NCBI GenBank assembly: GCA_011799875.1
Contig: CM022297.1
Span: 71,064,663-71,128,662 of the forward strand
Reading direction: 5' to 3'
DNA length: 64,000 nucleotides
DNA from: Thinopyrum elongatum
Lineage: Eukaryota > Streptophyta > Magnoliopsida > Poales > Poaceae
Shown here: in pieces, positions 56,040 to 64,000 of the stretch
Layout of the letters: every line of letters starts with the position of its first letter
How positions within the stretch are numbered: the first letter of the stretch is position 1
The notes under the pieces: model-generated
The model's input: the letters and a program-made list of their open reading frames with translations, nothing else
The model's database searches: none
Told to the model about the DNA's origin: nothing
Translations under genes and position numbers: made by a program

Positions 56040-56930
56040 GAAAAATATCTAACACTTACCAAAATTTCGTCCCTAGTTTATTCGCACACTCAACATTGTC
56101 TTGCCATTTTGAAAATAGCATATCTTTTTGACTTTGCATCATATGAAGATGTGCTATACATGAATGTTGATCAGCATGATGTTAACTTGTTGTTAGTTCC
56201 ATTTTTTACCATGAATAAAATTTCCAACATTCTGTTATCCATGATTGAAAAGTGCGTGTTGATTTAAATGCTCTGCCTCTGAAACATGTAGTTTCTTATC
56301 TGAAAATCCTTGGACAAGCAGCCATCACCGGTGTTGGATTCGATGTTGCCCTTCTTCAATCCCCCGGCAGCGCGAGGGGGAAATAAACTTATGTCCCGTG
56401 CTGTCGGTTGGGGAATGGAGCGAATTGGATTAAAGAGGGGGCCGGCGGCGCGACTGAAGAAGCACATCAGACGTGATTTTTTTTCAGTGGATGGCTCTCG
56501 ATGGCATTTTTTTTACTTGCCTCTGCACCATACAACTTGTATTTTTAACCTCCCAGTCCGTGGTGGACCAGCAGCCCATTTGCTGGGCAAACCAACCTAC
56601 AGAAAGCAGCACTTGATTTTTCATCAAGGCCCAAAAACAACGCAGTACTATGTTTGTTTTGAGGCCGAAAACATTACGGCAGGGGTTGAGCGGGGGAGGG
56701 GGGAAGACAGAGCAAAAAGATAAAAAAAGAGTTGATGCACCATTGCTACCCTAACAAGCAGGTGCAATTCTTCTCGGGAAGAAGGTGTGTCGTTGACACT
56801 CACACGTCACAATCCCATAGTAGACATTCTAACAAGCTCACACACAAGTACAACAGAAAAGGTAAACATTCGTATCAAACTCAGGTTCACAGGACACATT
56901 CATGTTCATAGCCAACATTCACAATCAACA
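56040..56930. other. Unassigned sequence
   Basis: ORFs up to 137 codons (56310-56723, + strand) show no known domain or conserved-looking motif. Possibly CACTA-2 interior. Confidence 0.35.
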
Positions 56931-56931
56931 A

Positions 56932-57101
56932 CTCAAAAGATTCATATATACACAAGTTCAGCATGTCTATGCATCCAAATGATTGATAGATCACAAGACA
57001 ATATTCATAGATAATTCTCAAAAAGATTCAGATATACACATGTTCAGCATGTTTATGCATCCAAATGATTGAGAGATCATAGCCAATATCATCCATGGAC
57101 A
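56932..57101. repeat. Tandem duplication, 85-bp unit, two copies
   Basis: CTCAAAAGATTCATATATAC at 56932 recurs as CTCAAAAAGATTCAGATATA at 57017, with shared TTCAGCATGT and ATGCATCCAAATGATTGA inside each unit. Confidence 0.85.
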
Positions 57102-58887
57102 AACTTTAATTACCTAGGGTACAGACTGGTAAGTGGTGTTCACTTGGTGGTACTTCTTGCTAAAATTAATGCCTGTACGAGCAAACTTTTGAGTACATAG
57201 GAGGCACCACAGACAATCTAAACTTTGCTTGTAGGTTTATCCTCAAGATAGTGGCCTCGATACCGAGGGAGGTTTGAGCAACTTGGCCACTACTTTCATC
57301 CAACTAGTTTATTAGCTCATCTTGGTACTGTAGCTCGCCAAAATTCTACATTGCAGACAAGAAAGGAGGCGGTCGATAAAATGAACCACCCAAATTTTTT
57401 TGTGCAGTTCAACTGAAATGGAGCATCCCTGGCGTGCAGACTGATTAAGTGCCAGATGAATATACACGTTAACCAACTTGTCTGGAATCTTTAGACTCCA
57501 TGCCATACAGTTTGCTACCATATGTGCCGATAACCAAAAGGCACAAGTTGGGACCAAAGACTGGACTGCGTTTTTCTGGGCTATGCGCCAAGCAATATTG
57601 TTGGCGTTAACTCTGGCACTTCTTCTTGTCAACATCGATGCTTGTCTGAGTGAACTTTTGAGTACATAGCAGCAGCATAAGTATTTGTCCATCTGATCTT
57701 TTTGTGCAGATCTACTGAAATCGTCCAATGTAATGATTTGTCTGCGACTTCAGGCTCCAAGTTACTCCTTTATGAAATCGGCAAACAGTAGCACAATACC
57801 AAATTACCAATACATATGACAAGCACAATAATCAGGATAAAGACCGGTACCAACCTGTGTGAGGAAGCATATCAATTACTATTTCCTTTGACTGGAAGCC
57901 GAGATAAGCGACTGACAGGAAAGGAAGGATGCAGTCGAGGCAATGAAGCACCCAAAGTTTTTGTGCAGTTCCACCAAAATCGAGCATCCCTATTAGCACA
58001 TATATTGAGAGAGTGAGATTACTGTAATAGTGGGACTAGTTGATGAAACATACACTAACAAATAGAAGCACCCTCATTATCTTAATGGGTAAAGTTAGCA
58101 ACATAGTAGTCTTGCTTAAAGAGAGGTATTAGTTTATTTAATCAGTGCCAATTAGCTCAACACTCAAAGCATTGTCATGTATCATAGGTTGCAAAACTTT
58201 AACGTGCAAAGATAAAGGAGTTCCTCATGACAGTAGCAACATAGTAGCACGATACAAATAGAGATGACAGCAAACTAATATGGATGATGGCCTTAGGCCG
58301 GTACCAACCTGAGCAAGAAGCTTATTCAAGTAGTCCCAGAAGAGATGATAAAGCACTCACTGGAATCATTCAATAGTATATATTTTTGTGCACTTCAAAT
58401 GTATGGTTGACATCACTCTTGTTTACCAGTGGTGAGATTATATCGAAAGATTATCAAGAACTTCCAACAGAGTTAAAGCACTGGCTGGGATATAGTTCAT
58501 TGTATTCACTTGTGCAGTTTCACTAAAATGTACGATTGGCACAACATGATCCCTGTTTGCACAAGTAGGAATAAGGTGAAACCTTCATTATCTTAGTGAG
58601 AAAGGATAGAAAGACATTAGCATATTACTTTAACAGTAGCATCAAATTCATGATGGACAATACGCAAAACATTGCCTCATTGAACCAGTGGCAATAAATT
58701 GACATGCAAAACAATAGCATTATTATGTCATGACACTACCAAGGTTCCCTCCCTGCTCCACCACATACACACATACACACGTACATGATTCAGCATAGGG
58801 TGCTACTAAAGATTTGTTTAACTCCGACAGGAAAATTAGGCAGCAATTAATTAGTGCTACTTAAGTACTCCTAATTAATTAAGTGAC

Positions 58888-59028
58888 CTTGCAGGAGAGA
58901 CAGCAGAAGTGGAAGGGCTCCTGGAGGATCGTCTCACCTGTAAGGGAGACGTTGCCGGAGCCCTTGAATGGCCTCGACTGAGGCCTCGACTTCAGCATGA
59001 TCACCTTGGCACTGTTGATCGTGTAGAG
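58888..59028 (-). pseudogene. Isolated PLATZ-family zinc-binding protein exon
   Basis: On the - strand, 47 codons read LYTINSAKVIMLKSRPQSRP, then FKGSGNVSLTGETILQEPFH and FCCLSCKV. This is the C-terminal half of the PLATZ domain (plant AT-rich sequence- and zinc-binding protein). AG precedes it and GT follows, so it looks like one spliced exon; 20 bp further is a stop. Two positions of GNVSLTGET where I expect zinc-binding cysteines are Ser and Gly. No other PLATZ exon was found within the neighbouring 3 kb. PLATZ proteins are nuclear DNA-binding repressors; this fragment is probably captured or relict. Confidence 0.8.
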
Positions 59029-59109
59029 CTGGGTCACACATGCATCCAGAATCCAGTTAATTAGTATGATGTGTCGTCAAGCCAAGTACTACTCTGCTGC
59101 ATTTCTCTA

Positions 59110-59353
59110 TCTATCTACTCTTATAAAAAAATAGAGTTGGTGATGATGGTGTGCCTGCCATCCTACAATATAGGCCGTCCGATTTATATCTGACGGACAG
59201 GAAGGAAACTCTGGCAATTTTGCAAAAAGATACCCACACCCCTCTCCACATTTGCAAATAAGGCCTTCCCTCGTTCATCCTTTTCTCTCACAAGATAAAC
59301 TACTCATACAAATGCATCTTGATGTTACGTGCAACGCACGGGCATCTTGCTAG
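59110..59353 (+). mobile_element. Small non-autonomous Helitron
   Basis: The 5' end is TCTATCTACTCTTATAAAA (59110 or 59114), with TC after A. The 3' end is CGTGCAACGCACGGGCATCT, then TGCTAG and T, with a short hairpin (CGTGC/GCACG) just before the terminal CTAG (59350-59353). Insertion between A and T fits Helitrons. About 240 bp, no RepHel gene. Confidence 0.75.
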
Positions 59354-59775
59354 TCTTCCAAGTAAATTAAGACTAGTAGCAACAGAGCAATACAATACCA
59401 CTAGCAAGATGTCAGGATAACATAGGACGGTACCATCGTGTGATCTTCTTCATTTCCTCCTTCTTCTTCTTCTTCGTCTTCCTCTTCATGCTCTATTTCT
59501 CTTTCTCCTCACCAGTTGGTGAAACCAAGTACATGATTGGCCTTCTATTTCATACTTGGTTTTCTCAGTGAGGGAGTACAAGTGTACTAGTAAACAATAG
59601 CATTATTTTCTCATGGCAGTCGCAAAATAGAGGTGAACACATGCATTAAATATCATTCTTACCTAAAGGAAGGTTATGGTGCCAATATGGAGGATGAAGA
59701 TTGGAACACAGATCTCCCTTTGTGCAGTTCCACCGAAATGAACCAACAGTTCCATTCTGACATTCCAGTTAAACA

Positions 59776-59813
59776 GCACAAAAGTCACTTCTTTTAAGAA
59801 GTGACTTTTGTGC
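59776..59813. repeat. Perfect 38-bp palindrome
   Basis: Arms of 18 bp (GCACAAAAGTCACTTCTT and its exact complement) around a central TT. The right arm overlaps the start of the seventh TTTGTGCAG motif copy. Confidence 0.95.
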
Positions 59814-59859
59814 AGTGCACCAAAAGGTCGCAATAGCAACAAGGTGAAATGGATATCCC

Positions 59860-60545
59860 TGTTTACACAAAAAGCTACAGAGGAAACAGTCAGAGTCTCA
59901 AACAATTACTGGCAAAAACAATTGGTTAAACTTGTCATGGTTTATAACAGTGGCATGGCTTCATTTTACCAGGGGCATTAGATTAAGAACAGCTAAATAT
60001 TTTCTATATGGGCATGGGACAGTGGGTGCACCAGCAGTCCAGCACCATGTACCTAAACCGGGGCATAAAGTGGTGATTCAGAGTTTGTTGCCCCGAGAAA
60101 CAAACATCCAAGAAACATATCTGGGTTGGTCCCATTTTTGTTCACTCTAGCCACCTATTCCTATGTATGGATAGCAAATCTAGTCCTGGTCATACCAATG
60201 TGTACAGCGTTTCCCCTATATTTCTCTTTTCGACCAAGAGACCGGTTGGATGACTAGTCTATACTACTTTCACCCCCTTTCTTTCCTGTTTGTACCAAGT
60301 CTGATGTACATACTAAATTCCCCCCCCCCCTTTATTTCTTGTTTGAACCAAGTACAAGATTCGACTCCATGAAGTAGCTTTACCTTTAACAATAGAAAAA
60401 AATGAGGTGACATTGGACCATCCGATCGAGCCTAGCTATGAGGGGGGCTGAGAGGTAGAAAATGATGCACATGCAGCGACATAGCGAGCTGGGGAAGTAG
60501 AGCTAGGCCAGTTTCGAAGGAAGATATACGTGAAGGTCGTCGGGG
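59860..60545. other. Unassigned sequence
   Basis: Nearly 700 bp without a supportable gene. The ORF at 59932-60150 has no known motif. Confidence 0.35.
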
Positions 60546-60589
60546 TGTGGATAGGTGGGCGGCGGGAGGCCGGATCCGCCCACACTAGG

Positions 60590-60866
60590 TCAGCGACGAA
60601 GGGATCGGAGGACCTCCCGCGCCGGCGCTCGACCAGAGATAACGGTGCGGCCGGCAGTGGGTCTCCTCCCTCGCTGTCGACGGCGGCCTAAAATCTTCCC
60701 CTCCTCCCCTTCACCGGCGGAGGGGGATACGTCCGAATCTGTAACCAGCGCTGAGGATAGAAATACAGTGTTAGCACCGCTATCTTGTTTAGATCTGGAG
60801 AGGATGAGAGTGTGTGAATAGAGCAACCCTAGCACGCAAGCGCGCAGGCTCCTGCCTATATATATA
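60590..60866 (-). promoter_or_regulatory. Promoter-like region and GC-rich leader on the - strand
   Basis: TATATATATA at 60857-60866 is followed on the - strand by a GC-rich transcribed-looking leader with CTAGGGTTGCTC and then a GC-rich, exon-like stretch down to about 60550. It faces the PLATZ exon 1.6 kb away on the same strand, so it could be that gene fragment's former 5' end. No PLATZ coding was recognised in it. Linkage is inference. Confidence 0.3.
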
Positions 60867-60899
60867 CGTATAGTGGGGTAGTTTTCTTTTTTCACTCCA

Positions 60900-61445
60900 T
60901 CAAAACAATCGTTTAAAATTGTGTACGTGCCAGGTCGCCGTTTTTTTTAGTTGTTGATTGTTTTTTGAGATAGCTACTCGCTTATTCCAAGTGGTGTTAT
61001 AGGGGTGGATTAACGAGCTGCTCGGCTCGGTTCGTTCGAAGCTCGTTAAAAGAAAATTCATGTAAGATGAGACATGTGTTGTGTTGTTACTAATGAACGT
61101 AGCGTGAAACTTGTTAGCTGGTTCGTTAAGCTCCTTAATAAATTGATGATTGGCTTTGTTCATTAAGAAGCGACCCACGAGGATAACAAGCCGAACTATC
61201 GAGGGATCATTGCTCGCGAGCTACGATCTTTTGTTCCAGCCCTAACGGTGTGCCAGGTCGCACTTTGTATCGTTCAAGTTTGGTACTAGACCCTCCATTA
61301 AGTGAACAACCATTGCCTCGTAAAAATTGTGAACAAGCCCACGGCTAAAATTATCGGAAACGTGGGCTGCACCAACATGCATTATTATTTATATTTTCTA
61401 TGTGGGAGTATCCTCAAAACAAAATGTGAGAGTACAATCTTTATT
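60900..61445. other. Unassigned AT-rich sequence
   Basis: No gene or element ends recognised. Confidence 0.35.
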
Positions 61446-61638
61446 GGGCCCCTTTGTAATTTGTGCTAAATTTTGACCAAAGATTTAACTGACAAAATGT
61501 TAGTGCATGTTAACAAAAGTTATATCCTTGGATTCGTATTTGAACATAGTTTTCAATGATGTAATTTTTTGTGACATGCATGAACATTTGGTTAGTTAAA
61601 TTTATAGTCAAAATTTGGCACAGATTATCATAGGGACC
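61446..61638. mobile_element. MITE-like element with about 44-bp inverted ends
   Basis: The left end GGGCCCCTTTGTAATTTGTG and the right end on the other strand GGTCCCTATGATAATCTGTG both continue as CYAAATTTTGAC and ATTTAACT. Length 193 bp, no coding. The target duplication was not resolved, so the superfamily is open. Confidence 0.65.
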
Positions 61639-62129
61639 AATAAACTAGGACGAAGCTCCTCGTCTATCGTCCAAACTACTATATGACTAGCCGCTCTATT
61701 ACATGCGGGACATCAAGCATTCGGGCCCGTGTGCCATCCACCAAATCACAGCGAGGTGCTACAGTGGAGACTCACCAGTCACCCCGGTGTGGCCGTCATG
61801 ACCCGTCATATCACAAAACCCACACCTTTACCAGCAGTGGTAAAGTGGCCTCGAAGTTGGACTGGACGAAGCAACCATCATTTCACTGGAATGCTCGTTG
61901 AAGCCCTTTCTCCCCTATCTTGAAGAAAACCTCACTCCAGGCTACTCACTTCTGCCATTTTTCTTCTATACCGACGAAGGAAAGGTGGGCGAATCAGTGA
62001 TTCTACTATATTTTCATTCCAAGAATCTTCTTTTTGCGAAGCACCGACCGATTCTCACTGCCTATTCTTTTCCCGTTTTCATTGCGATTGTGGTTTCCTT
62101 TCGATTGCTTTTTGTTTGTCAGTTTATTG
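61639..62129. other. Upstream flank of the 62130 ORF
   Basis: About 490 bp; open frames exist but carry no recognisable domain. Possibly 5' UTR or further unrecognised coding of the ORF at 62130. Confidence 0.3.
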
Positions 62130-62498
62130 ATGGATCCTGGAGCACTAGGCAAAGAGTTGCCGACGGACAACCCACTCGAGACAGAGATATCCAGGAAGCG
62201 AGCACTGACCAACGAGTTGGCCATGTTGGCGGCCCAACCCATGGAGACGAAGAACTCCAAGAAACAAGCACTGGCCAAAGAGTTGACGACGTTGGCGGAC
62301 GAACTCCTCAAAGAAAGCTGCAAGAACAGCAAGAGCCCCACCGTGCCTACCCCAGAAACTCTAATGGCCACCTATGAGAGGCTCAAGGCCGAGTTTGAGG
62401 AGATAGTCGCCGTTGAGAAGCAGTATTTCCCTGGCAAGGCGATGGCCCCCATCGAGGAGATGGCCCCCGGAGGGATGGGATCCCCCGGTGAGCTGTGA
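62130..62498 (+). pseudogene. Unrecognised ORF truncated by an LTR insertion
   Basis: From ATG 62130 (MDPGALGKELPTDNPLETEI) 122 codons run to 62495. The stop TGA (62496-62498) is the first three bases of the inserted LTR, so the true C-terminus is missing. The protein has a loose internal duplication (TEISRKRALTNELAMLAAQP and TKNSKKQALAKELTTLADEL), then a helical ATYERLKAEFEEIVAVEKQY and a Met/Gly/Pro-rich tail. Codon use looks coding and no stop interrupts it. I do not recognise the family; a retroelement gag or CACTA cargo are possibilities. Confidence 0.45.
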
Positions 62499-64000
62499 TA
62501 CGTCTCCAACGTATCTATAATTTTTTATTATTCCATGCTATTATATTATCTATCTTGGATGTTTTATATGCATTTATATGCTATTTTATATGATTTTTGG
62601 GACTAACCTATTAACCTAGAGCCCAGTGCCAATTTCTATTTTTTCCTTGTTTTTGAGCTTCGCGGAAAAGGAAAATCAAACGGAGTCCAATTGACCTGAA
62701 AATCCACGGAGAATATTTTTGGGAAATATAAAAAATACTAGAACAAAAAGTTATCGGAGAGGAGTCCCGAGGCCACCAAGAGGATGGAGGGTGCCCCCCC
62801 TAGGGCGCGCCCCTCGTCCTTGTCGTCGCCTCGTGGGCCCCCTTGACTTGTCCCTGACGCCAACACCTCCTATAAATCCCAAAACCTCCAGAACTTAACC
62901 TAGATCGGCAGTTCCGCCACCGCAAGCCTCTGTAGCCACCAAAAACCAATCGGGAACCTGTTCCGGCACCCTGCCGGAGGGGAAAATCATCACTGGTGGC
63001 CATCTTCATCATCCCGGCGCTCTCCATGACGAGGAGGGAGTAGTTCACCCTCGGGCATGAGGGTATGTACCAGTAGCTATGTGTTTGATCTCTCTCTCTC
63101 GTGTTCTTGATTTGGCACGATCTTGATGTACCGCGAGCTTTGCTATTATAGTTGGATCTTATGATGTTTCTTCCCCTCTACCTTCTTGTAATGAATTGAG
63201 TTTTCCCTTTGAAGTTATCTTATCGGATTGAGTCTTTAAGGATTTGAAAACACTTGATGTATGTCTTGCATGTGTTTATCTGTGGTGACAATGGGATATT
63301 CACGTGATCCACTTGATGTATGTTTTGGTGATCAACTTGCGGGTTCTGTGACCTTGTGAACTTATGCATAGGGGTTGGCACACGTTTTCGTCTTGACTCT
63401 CCGGTAGAAACTTTGGGGCACTCTTTGAAGTTCTTTGTGTTGGTTTGAATAGATGAATCCGAGATTGTGTGATGCATTTCGTATAATCAAACCCGCGGAT
63501 AATTGTGGTGACATTGGAGTATCTAGGTGACATTAGGGTTTTGGTTGATGTGTGTCTTAAGTTGTTATTTTAGTACGAACTCTACGGCTGTTTGTGACAC
63601 TTATAGGAATAGCCCAATAGATCAATCAGAAAGAACAACTTTGAGGTGGTTTCGTACCCTACAATAATCTCTTCGTTTGTTCTCCGCTATTAGTGACTTT
63701 GGAGTGACTCTTTGTTGCATGTTGAGGGATTGTTATATGATCTAATTATGTTATCATTGTTGAGAGAACTTGCACTAGTGAAAGTATGAACCCTAGGCCT
63801 TGTTTCTAAGCATTGCAATACCATTTGAGCTCACTTTTATCATTAGTTACCTTGCTGTTTTTATATTTTCAGATTACAAAAACCTATATCTACCATCCAT
63901 ATTGCACTTGTATCACCATCTCTTCGCCGAACTAGTGCACCTATACAATTTACCATTGTATTGGGTGTGTTGGGGACACAAGAGACTCTTTGTTATTTGG
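62496..64000 (+). repeat. Element G: Athila-type LTR, incomplete at the window end
   Basis: It begins TGATACGTCTCCAACGTATC and follows the same sequence as the LTR at 22036-23662 throughout (for example ATGTACCAGTAGCTATGTGT, TGTACCGCGAGCTTTG, CTTAGAGG-type spacing, GTTGGGGACACAAGAGACTC). About 160 bp of the LTR lies beyond the window. Whether it is a 5' LTR or solo LTR cannot be told. No gene. Confidence 0.85.

Larger units (their letters stand above)
57395..59830. repeat. Dispersed motif TTTGTGCAGTTCNAC, seven copies
   Basis: Copies at about 57395, 57697, 57956, 58381, 58509, 59717 and 59806. Most continue into ACYRAAATG, and two share CGAGCATCCCT or GGAGCATCCCT downstream. All point the same way. 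Between copies there is no gene except the PLATZ exon at 58888-59028. The TTTTTTTGTGCAG form also resembles a 3' splice site. Presumably old tandem duplicates that have drifted apart. Confidence 0.6.

Noticed and set aside
60590..60895. 101-codon ORF on the - strand as a gene
   Set aside because: Its start overlaps the TATA-like tract and it has no recognisable domain; listed only as a promoter-like leader.

Overview
The window looks like grass nuclear DNA, most probably Triticeae (wheat, rye or barley). It is mostly nested transposable elements, with one convincing intact single-copy gene. The evidence is long LTR-gypsy and LTR-copia remnants inside one another, CACTA elements with 3-bp target duplications, Stowaway and Harbinger elements, plant GT-AG introns and plant TATA boxes. 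There are no operons, CRISPR arrays or rRNA, and nothing bacterial.

Layout, left half. Element A (1-4366) is the 3' end of a Ty3/gypsy element of Tat type on the + strand. It has a 3' LTR at 3848-4366 and a spliced antisense gene on the - strand. A is inserted inside the reverse-transcriptase codons of element B (4367-8356), an Athila-type gypsy on the - strand with gag, protease, partial RT, PBS and 5' LTR. B lies within element C (8357-23662), an Athila-type gypsy on the + strand ending in a 1.6-kb 3' LTR. C is itself split by CACTA-1 (10251-21472), an 11.2-kb CACTA element with matching TIRs, TCA duplications, palindromic subterminal repeats and two - strand genes (tnpA-like and tnpD-like), both disabled. 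C's LTR sits inside an older LTR remnant, D (23663 to about 24870).

Middle (about 24.9-35.4 kb). This gene-bearing island holds small DNA transposons, unassigned sequence, a Harbinger-type element (29768-31557) with its own ORF but no visible transposase, and an intact intronless C2H2 zinc-finger gene of the STOP1/ART1 family (33176-34285, - strand). A LINE fragment (35176-35378) closes the island.

Right half. Copia element E (35379-43674, - strand, Angela/BARE-like) is inserted in the LINE fragment. Its 5' LTR is interrupted by element F (43675-51955), a Tat-type gypsy with two RNase H domains and its own antisense gene. F is interrupted by the left end of CACTA-2 (from 51956), whose right end I could not find. 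The sequence from 52 to 62.5 kb holds tandem arrays, an isolated PLATZ zinc-binding exon, a small Helitron, a perfect 38-bp palindrome and an unrecognised ORF. That ORF is cut off by another Athila-type LTR (62496 to the window end).

Functionally, only the STOP1-like gene is likely to do host work (an acid/aluminium-response type transcription factor). The transposon genes carry frameshifts and nonsense codons, many looking like C-to-T changes expected in methylated, silenced DNA. I found no clear new biological system. The most interesting leads are the antisense genes of the two Tat elements (one with its own TATA box), a 216-bp fold-back upstream of the CACTA transposase, the CACTA-2 cargo and the Harbinger ORF.
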